Source: Nectonema munidae
Taxonomy: Eukaryota > Nematomorpha > Nectonematoida > Nectonematidae
DNA length: 64,000 nt
Direction of reading: 5' to 3'
NCBI GenBank assembly: GCA_030549495.1
Contig: JAUIRK010000941.1
Coordinates: 1 to 64,000, forward strand
Shown: positions 22,021 to 33,700 of the stretch, piece by piece
How positions within the stretch are numbered: the stretch's first letter is position 1
Layout: each line of letters starts with the position of its first letter
Notes under the pieces: model-generated
Told to the model about the DNA's origin: nothing
The model's database searches: none
The model's input: only the letters and a program-made list of their open reading frames with translations
Position numbers and translations under genes: made by a program

Positions 22021-22638
22021 TTACTGCAAACGTCTGGTGGGGAAGAAGAACATAAATGTCCTTTGTGTTCTGAAGTGTTAGCATTCACTTTTTTAAAGAA
22101 CGTCAAGTGAATCTTGCACTGGTAGTTCGATAAACAAAATTATTGGTTGAACGAATGCACAAATTCATGTTTAATAAATAACATCTGAATGTTTTTGCAA
22201 AATATTAAGTATGGTTTGAAATGTTTCAAAAATATCTGTTTTCAAAAAATCTCACAAGATAGCAAAACAGCCGATATTACCTTGCGGGAAAGATATATTG
22301 AATGTTCTAAGAAGTTCTGAAGTTTTAAAATTGAAACATATCTTCCTGTTAAACGATACCATTAGAAAGCTAATAGGAGAGATGTCTGATTCGAAATTCG
22401 ATTTACAACTTTCAGATTGATGAAACGATGGATGTTGCAAACTTGTCTCCAAAAAGGTTGAAGATAAAAATTTTTACAGCACATGGTATTAAGTCGGAAT
22501 CTGGCTAAGCAAAAATCTCCAGATGTAATTGATGCCCAGAGCGCCGAGCCATAAAACCATACCCGATGAGTTGAAAAATGTTTTCAATGAAGTCAGTAAA
22601 ACAGTGTATTACAGTAAAGCAAATGATTCAAATCTTGT

Positions 22639-23383
22639 TTGTTAACTCTTGCTGCACTCAAACGTGAGGTGGAAAAGAAAAGTATCGAAGCGATACTATG
22701 GAAAGAAATCCAGCAATTTCTGGAAGGCAAACTAGACATGTATGTAGAATTTTCTGATGTCCGTTTTTTTATATTTCTATCATTTTTGGTGAATATATTT
22801 GAATATATTAATTCCTTTAACCTTGCGCTGCAAGGAAAAGAGATCAAAGTACTCCACTGTAATAAAAAATTGTTAGCTTTTGAAATGAGCTGGGATAATT
22901 GTATTCTTTGACAAGAAAATGTTGCTCGATTTTCGAACATATTTGTTGATGAAAATAAGATTTCCATTAATAAGAATGTCCGGGAGGACCTAAAACACTT
23001 GTAACATGCCAAGAAATTTTTCTTTATTTTCTTAATCTACAAAAATTTGAAAAATAGTATCAATTTAACACGTTTATCTCCATTAGTAATCTGGCCTGAG
23101 AAGACTTCTTATTTCAAGAACAATTTATTGATTTGGTTAATGATTGAGGATGTGCAAAAGATTTTTTTCTGAAATATCTAATATTGATTTTTCGATTGAA
23201 ATGCGAGAGTCCTATGCTTGCAAAGATTGCTGCTCTGTCAGCTCGGATTCGATTTGCCACTACATATGAGTGTGAGCAAGAGTTTTTCATGCTACTTGCC
23301 AAAACAAAGCCAAATTTAAACCTGGTTTAGACAAAGCAGATGCATCCATTGCATTAAGATTTGGATTGTTCAGACGATTTTGA
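22639..23383 (+). pseudogene. hAT (ZBED/SCAND3-like) transposase relic
   Basis: The first frame (22639-22911) reads VRFFIFLSFLVNIFEYINSF, then NLALQGKEIKVLHCNKKLLA and FEMSWDNCIL. This matches the stretch where hAT transposases read LxxLVDIFExLNxLNLxLQG. A stop follows at 22909 and the frame resumes as QENVARFSNIF. Farther on, broken frames give the dimerisation block (about 23250-23380, CYLPKQSQI and AKTKPNLNLV in two frames). Several stops and shifts make it non-functional. The N-terminal zinc-finger part is missing. Confidence 0.75.
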
Positions 23384-24019
23384 ATAAACAATTGTGTCTA
23401 TTTTGTAGGTAATTTATATGTTGTTTTTTTAAATGAGAGCCCGAGCTATTAAAAAAATATAGTTTGTCTGCTAAGCGGATAAATTATTTGGAAGTTTGTG
23501 AACAACTCTTCATGCTCAACTAACTCTTCTAAGCTTTTCCGCCCTCTTAAAATCGCATTGAGGGGGGGGGGGGGGGGGGGGGGGTCGCCCCTTGACCCCT
23601 AGATGTGTGCCCCTGGGTGGGACTTTCAAAAATCACCAGCTTTTTTCTAGCAAATTTTTACAGTTCATACGTTTACTATGTCTTTTAGGTGCCAATAATA
23701 ATTTATGCATTATTACAGGATAAAAAACAAACCTAGGGTAAGTTTTTATGATGTACCTTTTTTTTTATAAATTTTTACTAGAGTTTTCTTGTTCCTGAAG
23801 ACAGAAGCATTTTTTCGAAATTGATCGACGTATGAAGAACGTAGACATAAAGCACTACGGAATGTTTACATTTTTGAGTGCTGTTGAGAGCGAACAAAAT
23901 GTTGAATTTTGCTAAGAAATTGCCCCTCACCTTTTGCTGCTCAAGACTGAGTTATGCGTTGATGCCCGGACATATCATCCTGTTTCCATATCTTTGATCC
24001 GTTCTAGGTTAGTCCACCC

Positions 24020-24352
24020 AGCCTGACTGTCGAACCTCAGGATCAAGAGAAAGACATTGATAACAAGGCTTACAAAATTGAGAAAAAAAACACAAAGAAA
24101 GCTCTCTTAATTACTTTCGGGTGAGCAAGGCCTTCTGGCATCCAACGTTAGCGCGTTAAACCCTTCACAAGCTTCTGATTTTTCCCTCTACTCGTGAACA
24201 TGAAAAAGGATTTTCAACTATAATAATGAACGCCAAGCCCAAGAGTCGGATTTGCTTGGTAAGCTTTTCGCTACGCGTGCTGGTTCAAATAAAACAGATG
24301 CAGCCTTGGCATTATGCTATATCAACTTAGGCTGGAAATTATTCATAGGATA
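24020..24352 (+). pseudogene. hAT transposase C-terminal scrap
   Basis: At 24193-24352 one frame reads EHEKGFSTIIMNAKPKSRIC and ends with a stop. The EH-x-x-GFS pattern resembles the hAT dimerisation motif (CExGFS..N..K...R). The less clear sequence from 24020 may be the preceding part. No terminal repeats are visible. Confidence 0.5.
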
Positions 24353-24523
24353 ACTTTGAGTTAGAAATTCTTCACTTCCTTCTTCATAGTTCGATGCAAA
24401 CAACCCGCCTCTCGCAGAAATGTAAAAGTCAAACCTAAAATGCTTCAAAACATCCAATACACATACTACTTCACAACTTATCTTGATTTTTTCAAAGTTT
24501 ATAATGAAAAATAAACTGAAAAT

Positions 24524-24529
24524 TTTATT
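24524..24529 (-). terminator. Polyadenylation signal of the EGF/repeat gene
   Basis: AATAAA on the minus strand lies about 56 bp past the TAG of the last exon. This supports 24585-24724 as the terminal exon. Confidence 0.5.
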
Positions 24530-24584
24530 TAAATGTTAAAAGGAAAGTGCAATAATAATAATCATGAATAAGTGTGCTCTTTAT

Positions 24585-24724
24585 CTAATGTTCATAAGAA
24601 TTGAGTGGATCAAGGAATAACTTTGTCACTTGATGGGGATTATGGCACCAAATTGTCAAGTGGTTGAAGTTCTTTAATGAGAATTTTATCTCAGGTCCTT
24701 TCTGATGCTTTTCATACACACTTT
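24585..24724 (-). CDS. Terminal exon, repeated-module copy
   Basis: The acceptor ATCTTAG opens the exon in phase 1. It reads SVYEKHQKGPEIKFSLKNF, then NHLTIWCHNPHQVTKLFLD and PLNSYEH before TAG. The core LTIWCHNPHQV parallels LKIKCQNPNVRF in the exon at 25579-25707, which marks it as another copy of the module. There is no hydrophobic tail. Confidence 0.55.
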
Positions 24725-27700
24725 CTAAGATTATCAAGGATAACAGAGAATAACGACAAAGAAATGACATTAGCGAGGGCTACCAATGAATTATGTCGTT
24801 TTGGAAAAGGCGGAAGTTTTTAGTAGACGTAGAGTTATATAAGTAACTTTCATTATCAAAAATCATATAAAAAAAGTTACAACTACACTAGTTTGTAGTA
24901 CACCTTTCGCAAACGACATAATTAATGAGTAGGCGTTACTGTGCTAAAATATAAACTAATTTGTTAATTTTTTTTTATTAAAGAGAGAAATGCTTTTTGA
25001 CATAAATTCTCTGTATGAAACGAATATCTTACTTGAATATGCACTACATTTATTTGGAGAATTTGAGGATATCTTCGCATAAAAATTCTCATCATCATGA
25101 TGGATATCTGTTATGTTCATACCTTAAATAACATAGAAGTAATATCACTAGTTAGACCATGAAAAAGAAAGCTTTACTCGGAATAGGATAATGTTCACTT
25201 GTCTTATTAAATTTTAATTCATATCTAGCAGTCTCGCTGGCATCTCCGTGTATGATTATATACAAATGAGCCACATCTTCAAGAATATCTCGGTTGTCGT
25301 CCATATAAGAATACAAGTGATCTTGATTTATGCCAAGTTGCTCGCTTTTTACCCTTTTAACTAAAAAATGCAAAATTTATGGGAAGAAGATGTGTGAATG
25401 ATTTCGTTGTGACCTGGGTAAAAAGTTTTTTTTAAGATAAAATTGGAAATATCATTTTCGTGGTTAAATCGTATATGGAAAAAACTTGATGATAAAAATA
25501 GGATTTTTGAAAAGTACAAATCATGTTCTAAAAAGAAAATAAATATATTGTTTATTTAAAGCACTAAAAAGTTTTTACCATCAAATTTTTTAAAGATTAT
25601 CGAGTAGTCACTGAATCGGACGTTTGGATTTTGACATTTTATTTTCAAGACCATTTCTTTTACGTTGGTAACAAAATTGACGCGTTCATCTTTTATTACA
25701 TGAAATTCTAAAATTATAAAATTTATCTACACAGATCCTCTTTATTCGCAAGTTGAGTGTTCTTTAATATTTGAAATAAGAACACAAGCTTTTGTTTGTT
25801 AAAATTCAAGGAATAAATATATATAAATCAATGTACTATATCCTATGACACAGATCAAGTGAAATATCGGAGTTTGTCTTTTATTATGTGTATCTTAAAA
25901 GAAATAATATGAAATCACATAGCCGGATAAATGTAGGGCATATGGAATGATATTTAATTGATTTGTAATTTAAAATAGTGAAGGTTCTCTTCTGTATTGA
26001 ACTTCTTTAACTTTAGCGAATATCACAACGTGTTACAGATTAGATTTTCAAGAACAAAAAAGTATAAACATTTTTCTAACTAATAACTATTAGTTCCAAT
26101 AAAACAAAATTTCACCCTCAAAGCTGCTTTTTATCTGTCAATGATTATGATTTATTAATTTGATAATTAATTATGAAATGAATCACTCCTCCCTCAATTC
26201 TAACTATTTCGATGTGAGATAGCATTGTGCGCTAAATATTATAAGTATAAAATGATCGCCTTGGTTGATGCACACGCATAAGAGACACTTGACGAGAATT
26301 GAAATCTCATCTAGTGAAACTGAATGTGGATTTGCACACGAAAATTGAAACTGATAAAGCTTTAGCGGATCTTTGACATTGTCTTCGATTTTTTGATGAT
26401 GATCGGACACACATGGCAATTTACAATTTCTAATACTTCCTAAATAGCACATTTTTTCATCAATTCTATAAATAAATAGCAATATAAAGCCAGAACAAGC
26501 ACTAAATAAACTAGCGACTAATGAGTTTTATTTAATTTTGCAACTTAAGAAATGAACTTTTTTACATTTAAGGAATAATAAACTTTAGGCGAACTCATTG
26601 ATTTTGGGCTAAATTTTGGTTTGTTTAGTCTTTAGACAAACTTTAAAAAATATATTTGCCACCTTTAGTTGTAATACAGTTTTTTTCTGCAATACACCAA
26701 TGTATTTTTTAACTTGTTGATTAATTCATTTCATATGGCAAACTTTTAAAAATGATTTTAGAAATACTCACTACTAATCAACAAATATCAGATGAACAAA
26801 TCTTGCCTCCGCTTTTTCTTGTATTATTTAAATGTGACTAGATGAGACCGACAACAAGAAAACCGGCTTCCACTGCAATCTTTTGATGCTTTTTAGATAT
26901 ATTTGATTAGAAAGAATGAAGAATATTTGGGTTAAAGATTTCCAGCCAGAGAGATTAAAAACTCTTACTTAATTTATCCTAAAGTTAAACTGTTTGGGCC
27001 TTGAAATATATTGAAGGAATAAACTGATAAGTACATTAAGAAGCGTATTCTTCAAAACATTTTAATGAATTTCAATAATAAATAAATTCAAATTATTTTT
27101 TGAATAATTAATTTTTTTTGAAATAAAAGGCTATAAACTAATTCACTCATTTAATAGTAACAATTCACATTCAGGTCTTGCTTTTTACATTTCTCGTGAT
27201 ATCAATTATGAAATCAAACAAAAATTCTACAACAAACTTTTTGAATATTTTACTGTTGAAGTTTGGTTGAATAATCAACAAGGTATTATCACTATTACAG
27301 AAGACCGATAAATGATTTTGACAGTGTTAACTAGTTTTTGTCGCATTTTAATGATAAATTAGGCAGAGAAATAAAAAAAATATATATATGTAGGCGATTT
27401 TAATTTTGATCTTTTAAAAATTGAAAAACTTAAAAATATAAATGACTTTGTGAATATTCTTTTATCTAATTCTTTCATACCTGCAATAACAAAGTACACA
27501 AGATATAGTAGTCAACCCCTTTTAGACAATTTTTTTGTTTCTTCTTTCAATAATATATATCATGCTTATATTATTTACAATACAATGTCCGATCATTTTC
27601 CCATTTTACTTTCTCTTTCAAAAAGCTGTGGCTCAAACCAACAAAAATTCACCAAAAAGTTTGATAAAAATAGTTTCATCAGAAACATATCTAATTTCGA

Positions 27701-30700
27701 CTGGGACAAATATCTTCTGAATAACATTGAACCAAATCTATTTTTTTCAAAAATTAACCAAAAATTAGTGAAAGAGATCACCTTGAACACAATTTTTATT
27801 TCCAAACGGTCCAATTATTACAGAACTTCATTTAACCAATGGATCAACGAGGATATTCTGAAGATAATTAGAAAAAGGGACAAAATACATCTTAAGTTAA
27901 AACACACTCATTCAAAGCTCTTGAAACAACAGTATGTTAAAATAAGAAACATAATCACGTATAAAATAAAGGTAGCTAAAAAAACACATATGCAAAATCT
28001 CTTCAATGAAAGCACTTCAACCAAATCTTTTTGGAACAATCTCAATAGCGTGATTAAACCTAAAAAAAGGATAAAATAGTTTTAAAAAATGATAAGGGAT
28101 TTCTAGTTTCTGAAGCAAGTACCATAGTCAACCTTTTTAGCACTCAGTTCAAATTCACCTCTAATAACGCTTCTCGTAGCTTCTCTGATGAAGATTTTAA
28201 TATTTGTTCCGATTGTCAGTTTAATTTTCATAGATTTACTATGAATGATCTCATTCTTGCCATTGATTCTATTAAGTCTGACTCTTCTGATGTGTATGGT
28301 ATTGGACTTGGTTTGATTAAATGTATATTTGTAATTCAATTGCAAAGTGTCTTCTTTTTGGTTATAACTCGTGCCTTGACTCTTCTTGCTTTCCTCGTGT
28401 TTTCAAAATCAGTAAAATCATTCCTATTCATAAAAAAGGGGATACACATGACGTCAAAAATGATCGCCCAATAAGTCTGATTTGTACTCCTTCAAAAATC
28501 TTTGAAAAGTTAATTTACAGTCCAACTTATTTCGAAAAAAATGACCTGCTCTTCAGATCCCAATTTGTTTTTAGAAAGTGTCACAATTCAGAACTACTAC
28601 ATGCAACTTTTGTCAATAATGTAAAAAATTTAAATGACAAAAAAATGTTGTGTCTGTCTTCATAGATCTATCTAAGGCTTTTGAGAGCATTTGTCACAGA
28701 TTACTTCTAAAAAAGCTATCACTGTATAGCTTAAAACAGTAAAGCCTCACATTACTGAAATCATGTTTGCGTGAAAGGTCACAAATTGTCTTCTATGATG
28801 ATGAACAATCAAACCCCATTCCAATAAGTCACGGAGTCCCCCAAGGATCAATCATCGGTCCCTTGCTATTTAACATTTTCATAAACGATATATATAGGTG
28901 TGATAATACTATAGATTTTTTTTATTTGCAGATGATATTTCATTTAATATACCAATCAATAACTGTGGTTTTTCTATTTTATCAGAAAGCATCAATAAAG
29001 TTTTAAAATGGTGCGAGTTTAACGTGGTCAAAATCAACTATGAAAAATCAAAAATTATTCTGTTTTGCGAATCTAAAATTGATTTAAATGCTAAACAGCA
29101 GCTACCTTTTCAAGTAACTGACAAAGTTAACTTGTTGGGACTTGTGAACAATTCTAACCTTAATTGGGATGATCACATCAAGCATGTGAACACCTAATTA
29201 AGCAGAATAAATGCTATTTTATTTCATCACAAAAATTTCCTTAACCAAAAAACAAAATTAGCCATATATAAATCCGTCTTTCTTCCACATTTGCACCAGT
29301 GTAATTTGATATGGGGAAACGCTAACATCAATAGTTTGTTTGTTCAACAAAAAAAGCACTGCGAATAGCATATGATATGGATAGAAATTCTCACACAACT
29401 TTTGTGTTTTTTCCGAGAAAAACTTTTGAAAGTATTAGACATATATATTTATAAACTGAATTTCTTTTTGTACAAATACTTTCACCTCATGCTTCCATTG
29501 ATTGTATATGAAGAATTTATGATAAATGAAAAGATAAAACCTTACGATTTATGTAATACCCACTCAGTTGAAATACCTTTCTATAGATTACAAAAATTTA
29601 AACAAACTTTAGTCTATAGAATAGGTACGCATTTGAACATTTTACCTAATCCATTTGAATTTTATAACATTACTATCTCGAAATTCAAGCAAAATCTTAA
29701 ATCTTCTTTGGCTAAAAATTATGACTATAGGTGTGCCATAAATAATTGCTACATATGTAAAACTATTCATTGATATTGACGCACATTTTAATATTTGAAG
29801 CTACAATTTTTCTTAAATTATTCTTTAGCGGTTTTTTTAAGCCTTCAAACATCATGTTTTCAATTACTTTGTTCATTTTATCATCCTTTTATTCAATTAT
29901 GCTCGAATACACATGTGCTACTTTGTCCTATATTATTTTATTTGAATCAATTTATCAACTTTTTATTCAATTATGCTTGAATACACATATGCTACTTTGT
30001 CATATATTATTTTTGTTTGAATCAATAAATTCTTTCTTTCTTTAAGTTCGTCTTTTTTCACTTCAAAGTTTGTCCTTTTTGCTGGCTGTCGTTGACTTTA
30101 ATAAGGTCCTAAAAAGCTTTTCTAATATAAATATTGAGAATGGATTAATTAAATAATCATTTATGTTCTAAAACAATTTCAAAATTTAGAATTTTTGAGA
30201 AATTGTAAACATTAGATGGATTCTTTCTGTCGTTAAATTTTTCAGAACCATTTATAAACTTTATAACGAAAACAAAAGTTATATTCGACAGAATGTTAAA
30301 TAGTATTTCTCCTACCTTGATCTTCAATCTGACACTTGGCTATTGTTGGCGAAACAAATGTGCCTTTAAATATATTTTCTGTAGCATTATATTCCAAATC
30401 TTCTATACCTATATCTAAAAATGAAATGTAGTATAATTAGTTATTCTTATCCTTTAATATTTTATATAAAGATTCTAAACTAATTATTACTGGTCAGGCA
30501 AGACCATACGGGAGACAAAATACCTGAGACGTCACGTCACACTATTATGTACTTAAATATAAAAATCGTAAAAGTTAAAAAAGGATTCTCATAATCAAAC
30601 GTTTTCTGTCAAACTCTGCAAACTTATTGAAAATGTTGTCTTAAAATACTATAAAAAATGCGAGCTCTAAGACATTTTTAAAGGTGTTGTTAATTTAAGA

Positions 30701-33700
30701 CCAAATACTTTTCTAACTATGCAAAATTTGATATCAAAGAATGTCAGTGTGAACTTAAATTATCAATATTTTTTAGCTTTAAAATGAATGTAGAATTTTC
30801 TACTATACTAGCACTCACATACTTAATTCTAGAAACAAAACAAATTTATAAAAATTACGGTAAAGTCCAGTGTATTCAAATAGGTATTGCAATTTTAGAT
30901 TTAAACGTGTTGAATGAACGATCAACCAAATGGATTCCAGTTGGATATCTACCATGTCTTCAACGTATTCATTGAAGGGGCCAGTCGTAACTTCAGTTTT
31001 CACCTTTATTGGAAGTCTTTCAAAAATTTTGAGGAGTTGTATATGTGTATTATTATCTGCTTCCGATCTCCATTGAAATTCAGTTGAGCCATTGGGAAAT
31101 GTTATGATTGAAGTCAAGTAGGATTTGGAATGTTCGATGATCGCTTAAGTTGAGAAAAAACAGTTGCGAAGAAAATGTGTGCAAGTTTATTTTACGTTTG
31201 CATTTGTCGTCTATAAAAGCAGCACCGTTGTCACACTTGCATTCATATTTGTCTTCGGAATAGAAAACCCAAGGTTGACTAACGTTAAAGCACTTGCCTA
31301 AAAAATAATAAATTGGTGTAGAGACGTCTAAGCAGAAAACAAATAAGATGAAACTAAAATTATTCTAACGAAATAAATTAAGCTAATTTTTTTTCTATAA
31401 ACATACATATTGTAGGCCTGTTAAATTTAACAGGGGCGCACATCCTCAAAATTATTGGGAGTGAAATTTTTTTCTTGCAATTTCCAAAATTAGTGGTCTG
31501 GAAATACTACGGGAGACCAAATATTCAAGCAATCCTTTAAAATAGAGTGTATTCAGCGCATATAAAGTCCTAAATTTATAAGACTACTTTATATTTTTTT
31601 TTACAAAATTAGTGAATTTAAATACTATACTTCCAGCGAAAATATTTTAATTAAGTTTACATATCGAATATAGTGCGCAGAAAAAATGCCCCCCGAAAAA
31701 ATGCCCCCAATTAAAAAGTAGGAAAAAATGCCCCAATTTAAAATTAGGAAAAAATGCCCCAACACAAAAAATTTCAAAAAATTATTAATTAAAATTTTTA
31801 AAAAAGATGTCAAATAAAGATTTTTTGTAAAAAAAAAAGTTAACTTTTCATCTAAAACATTTAAAATTTAATTAAAGTAAACTAAAAAACTCAGCATACG
31901 ACAATTTTTTAACACTAAAATGACATTGCGGTCAAAATGACCGCATTTTAAACTTTATAACCTGTGTTTTTAAAATTTTCAAAATATTTAAACAATTTTC
32001 ATTGATCTTGTTACACTTAATTAACTCTTTTTCTAAAGTAAAAAATTAAAAAGTTACGATTCTTCATTTTGAAGAAAAAGTAAAAAATACCTCAAGTGAC
32101 ATTGACGTCAATTTGACCGCACAGTGATAAACATGTGCTACACAAGGTATTTTTGCTACTTGAAAACAATAATTGGAAAAGAGAATCCAAATATGTATAA
32201 TTATAAAATATTGTATGGTGTTGTAAAGTTGACACACTTAGCACGTTGATATAAAAAAGCATAAATCACTTTATTTGACGCATTTATTTTTTCAAATAAA
32301 TGAAAGATCACAAGAAGAGCTGTTAAGTTTGTTTTGATATGCAATACTGCAGCTTTATTTATTAGTTTCCTTCTTTCTTTCTTTCTTAGTCTTTATTTCC
32401 TGTTGTAGTTTACTTTAGCTTTTCTTATGGATAAACCAACTCGTGATGCAGCAGCAAAAGCCTCAATTTATATGAAAGATGCGTTTGATAATGTCTCTGG
32501 TAGTGATGATGAACTATTACGCTATGAGTCTGAAGTTGGATCATACTCTCGTTTCAATCAAGATTCAAGTGATTCTGGAAGTTTTTTTCACGATGATGAG
32601 GGAAGTCAAAACTCTAACTTTGATCAAACAAGTGCTCCTTATGAAACTAGAACTGAGGATGATTGCTAGCTAAAGATGGGACTGAATGGAATAAAACTAG
32701 TATTGTAAGAGGAAGAAGAACTTTGTCTCAGAATATTTTCAAAGTTAAACCTGGTCCTACTTGTTATTCTTTTCGTGAAATAGACGATAATGCAACGTCG
32801 GCATTCAGGTGCATTTTTGACGAAAGAATTTTACGTCACATTCAAAAATGTACAATTGAAGAAGGAAATAGAGAGGAAAGTGGATGGAATCTTTCAATTA
32901 GAGATTTAGATATTTTTTTAGCCTTGTGCATGCTTAGAGGAGTTGTTGGAGCAAGAAAACTCCCACTAAGAAGTTTATGGTCAAAAAAATGGGGAATACA
33001 ATTTTTCAAAGATAACATTCAAAGAGAAAGATTTGAAGAAGTACTAAAGTTTTTACGATTTGATCTTAAAACTCAAAGAAGATTTCGTTTAAAAGAAGAT
33101 AAGTTTGCGATGATTTCTGAAGTTTGGTCAATATTTTTGGAAAATAGCAGAAGGTGTTATGTTCCTTTTTCCGAACTCACTATAGATGAGCAACTATTGC
33201 CAACAAAAGCAAGATGTCCATTCACACAGTATTTACCTAGCAAACCAGACAAATATGGAATAAAGTTCTGGCTGATGGTTGATGTAAAGACAAAATATTT
33301 GTGTTCTGGTTTTCCATATCTTGGGAAAGATGAAGAGAGGGACCATTGTCCTCTTTGTAGTGAAAAAGTTAGTCAAGTAAGCCATGGTTACTAAAAAAGG
33401 TTACAACATTACTTGCAACAACTTTTTCACTTCAAAAAAATTAGTCTCTGACTTAATTTTAGAAAACATAAGCTTTGTAGGTACTTTACGTCATGATAGA
33501 AAAGAAGTTCCGATTGAAGTGGAAAAAATGTATACCAAGAAGGTTCCAGTTTTTACTTCAAACATTTACTTCACTAATAACATGTCTTTGTCAACATACA
33601 AAGCAAAGAGTAAGAAAGTTGTTTTAATGTTAAGCAGTCTTCACAATGATTATGTTTCTGTTAACAATGAAGTAAAAAAGAAACCAGAAACTGTTACTTA

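Larger units (their letters stand above)
21368..23615 (+). mobile_element. hAT element relic with terminal repeats
   Basis: The left end CAGAGGCGCACATCCTC and the right end, in reverse CAGGGGCACACATCTAGG, pair as imperfect terminal inverted repeats. The flanking octamers GATGCTAC and GGTGGGAC match at five of eight positions, consistent with a decayed hAT target duplication. A broken transposase lies at 22639-23383, a MITE is nested at 21843-22020, and a G-run precedes the right end. About 2.25 kb is a normal size for a slightly deleted hAT. Confidence 0.72.
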
